This document shows, piece by piece, positions 42,793 to 51,238 of a stretch of DNA of 64,000 nt. This stretch comes from UBA2108 sp002713215 (GTDB lineage: Bacteria > Bacteroidota > Bacteroidia > Flavobacteriales_G > Salibacteraceae), in NCBI GenBank assembly GCA_937891015.1, contig CALAPY010000072.1, positions 68,845 to 132,844 on the forward strand, written 5' to 3'. The position numbers and the translations under genes are program-made. Each line of letters opens with the position of its first letter. Position 1 is the first letter of the stretch. The notes below the pieces were generated by a model. That model ran no database searches. It was not told where the DNA came from and saw nothing but the letters and a program-made list of their open reading frames with translations.

Positions 42793-44082
42793 TTATTTAA
42801 AATTCCACTTGAATCCTAGGTAAACGTTAAAGCCGCTTAAAATCTCCGGTACAGCCATAGCCATTAAGTTTCTGGTTCCCAGAACCGCTCCGAATTTATT
42901 ATGCTCCACCTGTATTCCCATACCTAAACCTAAATAACCATACCCCCCTAAGCTCTCATGAACGTTTAAAAACCATTTGTAGTCTTTTGCAGTTTTGGTT
43001 AATCTGAATATTTGGGTGCAACCAATGTAGGGTAGGTAGTTGGCATTGAAACGATAGTCTAACATATTTCTTAATTCAATGTTATCGTTCAGTTTTTCGG
43101 TATAATAAATTGCAATTCTTGGAGAAAGAGCAGAGGTAAATGATTTTCTTTCACTAGACGATACAAACTCATCCTGAACGTTAGAAGGTACTTGCTCTTT
43201 ATATATCGAATCGCCTACGTCAAAAATTGAAGGGGCCTTAATACCCGCCCAGTCCACATATCCATCAATATTGTACCGAACCGACCTGCTATTCCAGGAA
43301 ATGAAGCCCAATTCGTTAAGTTCGATTTTTATGCTCCCTTGTCCATCGTGATTTTTTATTAGGTCTACAGGAATAGAAACAAAAGCATCAACCGAAGCAC
43401 CATAACCGGAAATGTCATAAATGTCCGTTGCGCTGGTGTCGCTTTGAAGCAGATAGCCATTGGCATAAGCAAAAACGCTGTCACCAATTTCACTGGTGTA
43501 GAGGTGAGAATTGTTCAGGAAGTACTGGCCATATCTATTTCCCATTATAAACGCAAGTCCTGCTCCATAGGATATTTCCCCCTTTTTTTGATTCATAAAC
43601 CCATATTGGATTTGGGTAAACTGCATCAAATTGAGCATTAAATTATCAACCCGGGCTTGCTCACCTGCAAATCGCTTGTTCCCGAACCCGGCCAGCAAAA
43701 AGGCATCCTTACCAAATCGTGTATTGACCGATCTTCTGGTGGAAACGTTTACGGTATGTATCAACTTAGAACTGTCATTGCTGGAACCGGATAACCAGGA
43801 GTAGTATAGCCTTTCTGTTTCCTGTGTGCCTGCAATGTTTTTATTCCCAACCCTGGACTCCATATTGGACATGGATTTACGAGTGACGCCAGTTTGAAAA
43901 ACGGAATTATAATATACGCTATTGTTCAGTACGTTACTATTGAAGTTGGTTTCGAACCAGATGCCTATGTGCGACCGACTAGAATCACCTATTTTGCCGT
44001 AGTCCTCAAACGAAAAATCGGTTTGCGCAATTAATAAATTGCATAGCACCAAGAACAGTATGGCTGAAATTAGCTTCTTCAA
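42793..44082 (-). CDS. Outer-membrane beta-barrel protein, DUF5723-like
   Basis: 429 residues with a signal peptide (to LLIAQ). Amphipathic strands alternate through the protein, with NVYLGFKWNFK at the C-terminus (terminal aromatic), as in outer-membrane barrels; FLLAGFGNKRF, SYGAGLAFIMGNRYGQYF and GIQVEHNKFGAVLG look like barrel strands. It resembles the Bacteroidota DUF5723 group (my recollection, not searched). The ATG directly follows the stop of the lipoprotein gene with no gap, so the two are tightly coupled and probably work together at the outer membrane. Function unknown. Confidence 0.72.
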   Translation of the reverse strand: MKKLISAILFLVLCNLLIAQTDFSFEDYGKIGDSSRSHIGIWFETNFNSNVLNNSVYYNSVFQTGVTRKSMSNMESRVGNKNIAGTQETERLYYSWLSGSSNDSSKLIHTVNVSTRRSVNTRFGKDAFLLAGFGNKRFAGEQARVDNLMLNLMQFTQIQYGFMNQKKGEISYGAGLAFIMGNRYGQYFLNNSHLYTSEIGDSVFAYANGYLLQSDTSATDIYDISGYGASVDAFVSIPVDLIKNHDGQGSIKIELNELGFISWNSRSVRYNIDGYVDWAGIKAPSIFDVGDSIYKEQVPSNVQDEFVSSSERKSFTSALSPRIAIYYTEKLNDNIELRNMLDYRFNANYLPYIGCTQIFRLTKTAKDYKWFLNVHESLGGYGYLGLGMGIQVEHNKFGAVLGTRNLMAMAVPEILSGFNVYLGFKWNFK

Positions 44083-45696
44083 TTATTTAATTTCTAAATT
44101 GTATTGCAGGTCCGCAATAACCTTAAGGTTACAATAATAAGAGGCGTATACCTTCTTGTGTTCTTCTCCTTCGGTGTTAAAGGTGAGGTAGACAATGGCT
44201 TTTTCTGCCCGATAAAATTGGTCCATACGCTGTTGATTTGCAGGTGCCGAAATTTTGGTTCGGGTAGGCGCGGTTACAACACCGTTTTCGTCTACGATTC
44301 CGGCCTTAATATTTGATTCAGGTAGAAAAAGATCAATAAGTTCACCGTTGTCTTTGTCTAATAGTTTTAGCTGAATCTCAGCGTCAAATGGATACCAGTT
44401 ATCACAATAAACATGTAGGTAACCACCTATTACATCCTTAAGCCCCTCATCGCCCTCTCCAGGGTCAAAGTCAGTGGTGTCGAAGAGTTTTAAGTTATTG
44501 GCGATGAGACTCAGTGGCATTTCAATATTGAGCAAGCCCTCTATACCATAATCGGTATAAATAAAATCATTTCCTCCACTTACGTTACCATCGGGATTAA
44601 CGACAAAGTCTACGTGGTAAGCAAATTGATCCGGGAAGTTTTCTATTAGTTTATCAATGTTAGAGTTTTTTTCATCAAGTCCAATGGTATAATAACTGGC
44701 GCGAATTGGAGGGTAACTTCCATTATTCAGTAGCAAAGCACGATTTATATTAATGGATTTTCCAATGTAGTCGCTTTTTAAATCAACACGATTGCCGGTT
44801 TCCGAGTTAATGGAAGCGAGTTTGTGAATGACTCCCTGAAAGTCGGCACCAATGTAATTTTTAAAACTCAGGTCCAGTTTTACCTGTTCCAAATCGATGG
44901 AGCCGCTTAAAACATTCTTAAACAGACCCGATGTTTCATCACTTATTGAATCCTCTGAAAGCGTTTGCGTATGAAATACACCGTGCCCGTCTTCCGGAAT
45001 TACCTTAACAAATGAATTCTCTATGTTCATATAATCGGTACTCCCATATTGATAGATGGAATCGGGGTTTAGTTTATCCACGAATTCCGCTGTGAAATAG
45101 TAGATCATGGTATTGTAACCCCTTCTGTTCTTGCCTCTTAAATCAACTGTATACCCACTTAAATCAATGGTTTCTGTTCGTATGGTTGGATTGCTTAAAG
45201 AAGGTGATCCCGGCAAAACTCGTGTAATTGACAGAGGAACACCACCTTTAGTAGCACCAGGCATTATGTAGGTAATTTCAATGTCTTCACGAATGCTTGA
45301 AGTTATTTTAACCTCCATTTTACCACTTTTGATGGTGGTTCTTACCAGATCAACATTGGGAACGTCGAAACTATTGTCACTGGTATCGGATATTAAGGGA
45401 ACCCTTTTTGGCCAGTTGAGCGTAACACCAGGTCCGGGGTGATTTTGCAATACAGTGGTATCCGGAATCTTAAAATCGTCCATACTAAAATCAATAATCT
45501 TACCCTCGTATACCAACATTAACTGATTGTCGGAATTGGTATGAACCAGCGAGTCGGTCATGATATCTACCAGGTCTAACCTGGAATCTACCATTGGAAA
45601 TAAAGTGTCTACGGACCAACCACTGCCTAAATCCCGGCATCCTATAAGAGAAAGCCCTAGCAGCAAAAAGGCAGTTATGTACTTTAAGGTTTTAAT
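44083..45696 (-). CDS. Lipoprotein of unknown function, probable ATT start
   Basis: About 537 residues. The nearest ordinary start (TTG 45666) would leave a signal too short to span the membrane (MLLGLSLIGC). Going upstream in frame, I-KTLKYITAFLLLGLSLIGC is a perfect lipoprotein signal if ATT 45696 is the start, with KT right after the initiator; there is no in-frame ATG, GTG or TTG before the TGA at 45735. The mature part is strand-rich (DTTVLQNHPGPGVTLNW ... PVDLVRT ... SIRENIEITY-like segments) with no family I recognise. It is the first gene of the barrel-flippase-kinase run and likely pairs with the barrel. Confidence 0.65.
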   Translation of the reverse strand: MKTLKYITAFLLLGLSLIGCRDLGSGWSVDTLFPMVDSRLDLVDIMTDSLVHTNSDNQLMLVYEGKIIDFSMDDFKIPDTTVLQNHPGPGVTLNWPKRVPLISDTSDNSFDVPNVDLVRTTIKSGKMEVKITSSIREDIEITYIMPGATKGGVPLSITRVLPGSPSLSNPTIRTETIDLSGYTVDLRGKNRRGYNTMIYYFTAEFVDKLNPDSIYQYGSTDYMNIENSFVKVIPEDGHGVFHTQTLSEDSISDETSGLFKNVLSGSIDLEQVKLDLSFKNYIGADFQGVIHKLASINSETGNRVDLKSDYIGKSININRALLLNNGSYPPIRASYYTIGLDEKNSNIDKLIENFPDQFAYHVDFVVNPDGNVSGGNDFIYTDYGIEGLLNIEMPLSLIANNLKLFDTTDFDPGEGDEGLKDVIGGYLHVYCDNWYPFDAEIQLKLLDKDNGELIDLFLPESNIKAGIVDENGVVTAPTRTKISAPANQQRMDQFYRAEKAIVYLTFNTEGEEHKKVYASYYCNLKVIADLQYNLEIK

Positions 45697-45713
45697 AACT
45701 ATTTGAATTTTGG

Positions 45714-45721
45714 TAAAAGTA
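45714..45721 (-). promoter_or_regulatory. -7-like promoter element (TACTTTTA)
   Basis: One mismatch (final A for G) to TAnnTTTG, 17 nt before ATT 45696. The spacing matches the common 18-nt class and supports translation from the ATT. Confidence 0.4.
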
Positions 45722-45746
45722 ACATTATGAAGTCAATGTCATTATA

Positions 45747-45754
45747 TATTTTTG
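45747..45754 (+). promoter_or_regulatory. -7 promoter element (TATTTTTG)
   Basis: Exact TAnnTTTG match, 31 nt before ATG 45786. Confidence 0.5.
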
Positions 45755-45785
45755 CATTTCAACTACTAAGTGTCATTTATCTTAA

Positions 45786-46223
45786 ATGAAAGACAAACCT
45801 AAATTGAATCGAGGTTTCTTTATCTCCTGGATAATTACATTCGTATTTCTGTACGGAGTATCCTACCTGTGGCATGGTGTATTGTTGAACGATTTAAGCC
45901 GAGTTAATTATTCGATTAATCTGTTTCTGGTTTTTGTAGCAGTAATTTATTTTGTGATTGCCTTTGTTTTGACATTTCTTACACACTTTCTGATACAGTT
46001 TAATAAGAATAAAATAAAAAGAGGATTATTTATTGGAATTCCGATTGGTGTTTTTATCTACCTCGTTGCTTTTGTTTTTGGAATCTCTTTCTATTCAGAT
46101 CCAACCATTGATCATATAATACTTGACCTGACCTGGCAAGTCGTTGAACAGGCACTGGGTGGAATAGTTGCCGGTGTATTACTTACCATAAGCGACATGT
46201 CGGCTTCCCGTCAATCAATTTAA
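45786..46223 (+). CDS. Small four-helix membrane protein
   Basis: 145 residues. Four likely membrane helices: GFFISWIITFVFLYGVSYLW, LFLVFVAVIYFVIAFVLTFL, GLFIGIPIGVFIYLVAFVFG and a C-terminal WQVVEQALGGIVAGVLLTI. Positive loops (KDKPKLNR, NKNKIKRG) suggest both ends inside. I do not recognise the family and there is no catalytic motif. It has its own -7 box, and queE follows 60 nt later with a separate box. Confidence 0.6.
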   Translation: MKDKPKLNRGFFISWIITFVFLYGVSYLWHGVLLNDLSRVNYSINLFLVFVAVIYFVIAFVLTFLTHFLIQFNKNKIKRGLFIGIPIGVFIYLVAFVFGISFYSDPTIDHIILDLTWQVVEQALGGIVAGVLLTISDMSASRQSI

Positions 46224-46257
46224 TTATTAGGGTATATCTTACACTAAAGCTTCGCAC

Positions 46258-46265
46258 TATCTTTG
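46258..46265 (+). promoter_or_regulatory. -7 promoter element (TATCTTTG)
   Basis: Exact TAnnTTTG match, 18 nt before the queE ATG. Confidence 0.55.
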
Positions 46266-46283
46266 CCGCCGTTTTAGTGATTT

Positions 46284-46907
46284 ATGTCTAATTCTTTTTC
46301 CTGGTTCACCGATAAATTTCCTGTTGTGGAACACTTCTACACCATTCAAGGTGAGGGTGAGAATACGGGCAAGCCGGCATACTTTATTCGATTGGGTGGA
46401 TGTGATGTTGGCTGTCCCTGGTGCGACGTAAAAGAAAGCTGGTCTCAGGAAGAACATGAAATACTTTCTATTGAATCAATTGCAGAATTTGTAATAGAAT
46501 CGGGAGCGCAGAATGTGGTGGTAACTGGTGGGGAGCCCTGCATGTATGACCTTACATTGCTAACCGAAGCTTTAAAAAATAAGGGACTAAAAACCTGGTT
46601 GGAAACCAGCGGTGCGTACCCAATAACAGGTGAGTGGGACTGGATAGTGGTTTCTCCTAAACGAAGAATGGAGGTACTTGAAGAAAACCTGGCGAAAGCA
46701 AATGAACTTAAGGTGGTTGTGGTTCGAAATCCCGACATTGCCTGGGCCAATTTGTTTGTACCCAGAGTTGGTTCTTCAACCCGGTTATTTCTACAGCCGG
46801 AATGGAGTAGAGAAGACGAGATTCTTCCGGTAGTAATCAATCATGTAAAAAAGAGTGGGAAGTGGAGAATTTCTTTGCAAACTCATAAATACATGAGTAT
46901 TCCTTAA
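46284..46907 (+). CDS. queE: 7-carboxy-7-deazaguanine synthase QueE
   Basis: 207 residues, a radical SAM enzyme of queuosine synthesis that contracts carboxytetrahydropterin to carboxydeazaguanine. The FYTIQGEGENTGKPAYFIRLGGC start and the cluster motif CDVGCPWCD (C-x3-C-x2-C) are diagnostic, followed by VVVTGGEPCMYDL and LETSG for SAM binding. The mid-C-terminal WIVVSPKR and the final ISLQTHKYMSIP are also family-typical. It is short, as usual for QueE. Transcribed alone from the box at 46258-46265; queC/queD partners are elsewhere. Confidence 0.95.
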   Translation: MSNSFSWFTDKFPVVEHFYTIQGEGENTGKPAYFIRLGGCDVGCPWCDVKESWSQEEHEILSIESIAEFVIESGAQNVVVTGGEPCMYDLTLLTEALKNKGLKTWLETSGAYPITGEWDWIVVSPKRRMEVLEENLAKANELKVVVVRNPDIAWANLFVPRVGSSTRLFLQPEWSREDEILPVVINHVKKSGKWRISLQTHKYMSIP

Positions 46908-46933
46908 AGCGGACCTAACCAATGATTTAAGAG

Positions 46934-47010
46934 ATTCCGTATAACTATCTCACACAAACCCCTTCGCGGCTTGGTTCGATTACGTTTACGGAATGACGGA
47001 ATGACGGAAT
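46934..47010. repeat. Palindromic repeat ending in GGAATGAC units
   Basis: ATTCCGTA (46934-46941) is the exact inverse of TACGGAAT (46987-46994), enclosing a 45-nt loop, and GGAATGAC is repeated 2.6 times at 46990-47010. The ATTCC...GGAATGACG pattern is shared with the cores of the dispersed repeat at 28.7 and 60.1 kb, so it may be a shortened relative. It occupies most of the 175-nt gap between queE and the next gene. Confidence 0.45.
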
Positions 47011-47082
47011 ACCAGATTAATTCATGTACTTCTAACATTATGCTATAACATGGCCAATTAAAACCCCATTTTTGTACCGACT

Positions 47083-49188
47083 ATGAAATGGATTCGACAC
47101 CATTGGGGAGAATTAGCTACCATTCTTTTGTGTAGTTTAATGGTATTGGTCCATTTCCATCCTATTGTCCTACATCCAACCCAGTTTGTGTTTAATGCCG
47201 AAGGGGATAGTATAAAAAACATTTACGTCTTTATCTGGCACATTTTATATGATACCGATGCGTGGCAAACCACTTCCATGAACTATCCATTTGGAGAATC
47301 CATTTTTTATGTAGGAGCCCAGCCTGCCATATCTACATTTCTTCAACAGATCAATAAAATTATCCCGCTATCCGGTAATTTTTGGCTCACGACCTTCAAT
47401 TACATGGTCGTTTTTTCAATACCCATAAGTGCATTAATTCTGTACAGAACCCTTCGAATGTTGGATGTAAACAAGTTAGTTTCCATACTTTTTTCTGTGG
47501 GGATTATCCTGTGTAGTCCTCAAGTATACAGGCTTTCGGGGCATTTCGGTTTGTCTAATATGTGGGTTATTGTTGGATCGATCTACCTATTTATCCGATA
47601 CCTCCATAGCAATTCAACAAAGGCATTAATAGGGTTGCTGTTTGTTATTCTTATTGGTTTCTTTATTCACCCCTATTTGGGAATAATTCCTTTGTTATTG
47701 GTTACCTCCACCTTGGTAATAAACAGAATGTTAGATTGGAAAAACCAATCATGGGTAAAGTGGTTGCCCGCAGCGTTTAGTTTCATTCCACTGATCCTTT
47801 TTTTATTCTTCAGCACTCTAACCGATTCTCATGAAGGACGGGTTAAAAACCCCTACGGGTTTTACGAGTATACCTCTACGTTAAAAGGGTTGTTGCTTCC
47901 CGTTGGAAGTGAAATTTCCAGAAACTGGCTACCTGATTCAAACTCGTTGGGTGAAGACTTTAATTATTTGGGAATTGCAGGAATTGCCATGGCATTGGTT
48001 TCTATTTTGGCGGTATTCAAAGGTAACTTAGGTTCAATTTTTAAGTCATTGTTTATTGCAAGTTCATTGCTACTGCTATTTTCATTTGGTTTCCCTTTTC
48101 AATTTGGCCTGGAAGCTATTGTTGAGCAATTTCCCATTTTAAAAGTATTTAGGTCCCTGGGAAGGTTTGCCTGGCCTTTCTATTATGTAGTTTTTATTAT
48201 TGGATTGGTTCAGTTACCCAATTTGTTTATGAAGCTAAGGCCCAATATTCACTTCTTAATTTATGGGATTTTGGGATTGGTTTTGCTAATAGAAGGCAAT
48301 CGATCTATGCACCAAATGGGATCGAAGCTAACACCATTTCAACTTTTTGAAAATCAATCAGAAAGATATGACTCCGAAGACTATGCGGCCATATTGCCGC
48401 TTCCGTTTTATAACATTGGGAGCGATAATTACTCTTGCGGTGGTACTGCTGCAAGCGTTACGAAAAGTATGAAGTTAAGTATAAACACCGGAATCCCTTT
48501 ACTGGCCCATCATGGTGCGAGGCAATCGATAAGTGAAGCGAAAGACCTCATGGGATTGATTGGTCGTTTCGGATATCCGAAATCAGTTGATTCGACAAAA
48601 ATTGTTGGCCAAAAATTCTTGTTGTGCTCTACCGGTGAAAACTTAACCGGCCAGGAGTTCAGGATATCGATGCTGGGCCAGGAATTAAAAGGTTCTTCTC
48701 TTTCGTATGTTGAAGGCAGCGATTTGTATAATGGCCAGGTTACAGTGATAATAGACCGTATGCCCAGTTATATTCAAAACTTTGATGATCGGGAATCACC
48801 AATAACCTATAAAGGCAAGGGAAGTCTGACTTTGGATAAAAATGGATTTGCCAACGTATGTGATTTACCACAACTGTTTAAAGGCGACCATGTGTTGCGA
48901 TTTTGGGTTTATACAGGTGGAGAAAATTATGGAGAAGGGAGAGCAAATAATTGTTTTATCGTAATTGAAGAGAAGGACGGAAGTGGAAACGTGAATTGGT
49001 TAACACATGCACCCATCAATGACTCATTTATTTATGATGGAGATTGGTGTTTGAAAGAAATTCCTTTTACTATTAAATCGGATAATAAAAACGTGTCGGT
49101 TTTACTTTCGGGTAGCGATAGGTCCGGAATTCAGGTTATCATTGATGAATTAGAGGTAAATGAGTTGGACAAAGACCTCTTGAATTAA
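47083..49188 (+). CDS. Polytopic GT-C-type glycosyltransferase-like membrane protein
   Basis: 701 residues. Residues 1-420 hold about 11 membrane helices; a soluble C-terminal region of about 280 residues follows and ends in a beta-rich part (LRFWVYTGGENYGEGRANN...) like a carbohydrate-binding sandwich. The first outside loop contains an acidic motif (FVFNAEGDSIKN), where GT-C enzymes keep their catalytic Asp/Glu, and later NYPFGESIFY. GT-C enzymes use polyprenyl-phosphate sugars on the outer face of the inner membrane. Identity to a named family was not recognised. A TAnnTTTG near-match (CATTTTTG) precedes the ATG by 8 nt. First of a glycan-type gene cluster. Confidence 0.65.
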   Translation: MKWIRHHWGELATILLCSLMVLVHFHPIVLHPTQFVFNAEGDSIKNIYVFIWHILYDTDAWQTTSMNYPFGESIFYVGAQPAISTFLQQINKIIPLSGNFWLTTFNYMVVFSIPISALILYRTLRMLDVNKLVSILFSVGIILCSPQVYRLSGHFGLSNMWVIVGSIYLFIRYLHSNSTKALIGLLFVILIGFFIHPYLGIIPLLLVTSTLVINRMLDWKNQSWVKWLPAAFSFIPLILFLFFSTLTDSHEGRVKNPYGFYEYTSTLKGLLLPVGSEISRNWLPDSNSLGEDFNYLGIAGIAMALVSILAVFKGNLGSIFKSLFIASSLLLLFSFGFPFQFGLEAIVEQFPILKVFRSLGRFAWPFYYVVFIIGLVQLPNLFMKLRPNIHFLIYGILGLVLLIEGNRSMHQMGSKLTPFQLFENQSERYDSEDYAAILPLPFYNIGSDNYSCGGTAASVTKSMKLSINTGIPLLAHHGARQSISEAKDLMGLIGRFGYPKSVDSTKIVGQKFLLCSTGENLTGQEFRISMLGQELKGSSLSYVEGSDLYNGQVTVIIDRMPSYIQNFDDRESPITYKGKGSLTLDKNGFANVCDLPQLFKGDHVLRFWVYTGGENYGEGRANNCFIVIEEKDGSGNVNWLTHAPINDSFIYDGDWCLKEIPFTIKSDNKNVSVLLSGSDRSGIQVIIDELEVNELDKDLLN

Positions 49189-49274
49189 GTAATAACAGGC
49201 CAAACTTATCAACTTTACTCCATTCCGTTTAAATCCATTTCTTTGCGAGGCACTTAATTTGTAATGTATCCATT

Positions 49275-51191
49275 ATGCGGAAGTTCTTCTTAATGATTCT
49301 TTTGTTTTCCTTTTTCTCAGGGATCGCGCAATACACCACTAAAAAGAAATCGGCAATTGCTAAATATGAAGAAGGAAGAAAGGCTTATGCCATGATGAAT
49401 TTTGAGCTGTCTATTCAGTTAATGAATGAGGCTCTGGAAAAGGATCCCAATTTTTTACAACCCTATCATTTACTTGCCGAATTGTACCTGGAAATTCAAC
49501 AATACGATAAGTCACTTGAAAATTACCGCAAGGTATTGGAAATAAACCCACAGTACAATCCAGTATTGTATTACACAATTGCCAATATTGAATTACACAC
49601 GGCAAAGTATGAGGAGGCCATAGTTCATTTTGAAAAGTTTAAAGAACTTACAGGTGTTCCGGAACCCTTTCAAAAAGAGTTTAACTTACTGATAGCCAAT
49701 GCAAATTTTGGAGCAGAAGCGGTGAAGAATCCGGTTCCGTTTGATCCCAGGAACATGGGACAGAACATAAATACCAACATGGATGAATATCATCCATCTA
49801 TTACAGTCGATAGTAAAACATTTGTTTTCACGGCTAAAGACAATGTTGGGAAATCGAACACCGGAAAACCGTTGATAAGAGAAGATCTATACTATTCGAA
49901 AAAGAGTTCAACCAACGATTGGGGAAGGTCAGTAAATTATCGTGGGCCAATTAATACCAGATATAACAACGAGGGGTCAAGTTGTATTTCACACGATGGA
50001 AAGTACATGTTTTTTACAGCATGTGAGCTTAAAACCGGATATGGTTCATGCGATTTATACATGAGCGAAATGGTGGGAGGGAAGTGGAAACAACCTGTAA
50101 ATGTTGGCAATAAAATTAATTCCGGTGCCTGGGAATCACACCCTTCTTTATCTCCCGATGGTAAATCGCTGTATTTTACCAGTAACCGAGGTGGTGGCAA
50201 AGGCAGTTTCGATATATGGAGATCGGATAAAGATGAAGAAGGAAACTGGTTACCTGCGGTTAACTTGGAAATTAATACTTCGGAAGGAGATCAAACCCCT
50301 TATATACATGCTGATGGCACTACTTTGTACTTTTCAAGTAAGGGAAGACCTGGTATGGGAGAATATGATTTGTTTGTAACCCGGATTAGAGACGATGGTT
50401 CATTTACAGAACCGCAAAACTTAGGATATCCTATAAATAGTGAAAAGCATGAGTTGGGTGTTATCGCGGATCCTGAAGGACGCTTGGCTTATTATGCTTC
50501 GGACAAAGAAGGTGGATATGGAGGATTGGATTTGTACGAGTTTGAACTACCGGAGAAGGTGCGTCCAATTATGACTACCTATATCGAAGGAAATGTATTT
50601 GATAGAGATTCTAAAGCTAAGTTGGATGCAGAAGTAGAGCTTATTGATTTGACAACAGAAAAGGTAATTACAAAAACAACTTCAGATAAAGTAAATGGTC
50701 AATTTCTCGTTTCCCTTCCTTCCAATCGTGATTATGCATTGAACGTTTCCCGATCGGGTTATTTATTTTATTCAGATAATTTTAGCTTAAAAGGGAAGAA
50801 GGTGAGCTCCAGGAAATTGGAAGTACCTATGGTTCAAATTAAGGCAGGGGAGGCAGTTGTACTTAAAAATGTGTTTTTTGAGACATCGAAATTTGATTTA
50901 AAGCCAGAGAGTAAAACTGAATTGAATATTCTGGTTCAAATGCTTAAAATGAATACGACATTGAAGATTGAAATTGGGGGACATACCGATAATCAGGGTA
51001 ATCCAACATCAAATCAGAAACTCTCTGAACAACGTGCACAGTCTGTTATGGATTACCTGGTGTCTCAGGGAATAGAGTCAACCCGGCTGAGTTCTAAGGG
51101 TTTTGGGGATACTACCCCTATTACAAGTAACGATACGGAAGAGGGAAGAGCTCAGAACAGAAGAACGGAATTTAGGGTCGTGGAACAGTAA
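49275..51191 (+). CDS. OmpA-family protein with TPR, PD40 propeller and regulatory domains (PorE-like)
   Basis: 638 residues. Signal peptide (to SGIAQ); TPR repeats (about 25-140; e.g. PYHLLAELYLEIQQYDKSLENYRKVLEINP); a PD40/WD40-type propeller (about 160-420) with repeats ISHDGKYMFFT, LSPDGKSLYFTSNRGG, ADGTTLYFSSKG; a carboxypeptidase-regulatory-like domain (TYIEGNVFDRDSKAKL ...); and a C-terminal OmpA peptidoglycan-binding domain (VFFETSKFDLKPES, IGGHTDNQG, LSEQRAQSV, RAQNRRTEFRV). The same order occurs in Porphyromonas PorE, a T9SS component that binds peptidoglycan; that protein is a lipoprotein, this one has an ordinary signal peptide. With four T9SS cargo genes here a T9SS role is plausible, but OmpA paralogues are many. 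Confidence 0.85.
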   Translation: MRKFFLMILLFSFFSGIAQYTTKKKSAIAKYEEGRKAYAMMNFELSIQLMNEALEKDPNFLQPYHLLAELYLEIQQYDKSLENYRKVLEINPQYNPVLYYTIANIELHTAKYEEAIVHFEKFKELTGVPEPFQKEFNLLIANANFGAEAVKNPVPFDPRNMGQNINTNMDEYHPSITVDSKTFVFTAKDNVGKSNTGKPLIREDLYYSKKSSTNDWGRSVNYRGPINTRYNNEGSSCISHDGKYMFFTACELKTGYGSCDLYMSEMVGGKWKQPVNVGNKINSGAWESHPSLSPDGKSLYFTSNRGGGKGSFDIWRSDKDEEGNWLPAVNLEINTSEGDQTPYIHADGTTLYFSSKGRPGMGEYDLFVTRIRDDGSFTEPQNLGYPINSEKHELGVIADPEGRLAYYASDKEGGYGGLDLYEFELPEKVRPIMTTYIEGNVFDRDSKAKLDAEVELIDLTTEKVITKTTSDKVNGQFLVSLPSNRDYALNVSRSGYLFYSDNFSLKGKKVSSRKLEVPMVQIKAGEAVVLKNVFFETSKFDLKPESKTELNILVQMLKMNTTLKIEIGGHTDNQGNPTSNQKLSEQRAQSVMDYLVSQGIESTRLSSKGFGDTTPITSNDTEEGRAQNRRTEFRVVEQ

Positions 51192-51238
51192 CTCCAGATT
51201 TAATAAACTGGACTTCGATAATCACGAATTGGAAAAAA

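Noticed and set aside
46445..46840. 131-codon ORF antisense to queE
   Set aside because: queE is certain on the plus strand; the antisense protein has no motif.
46990..47010. Possible CRISPR or tandem repeat array (GGAATGAC units)
   Set aside because: Only 2.6 copies of 8 nt without spacers; no cas genes nearby.
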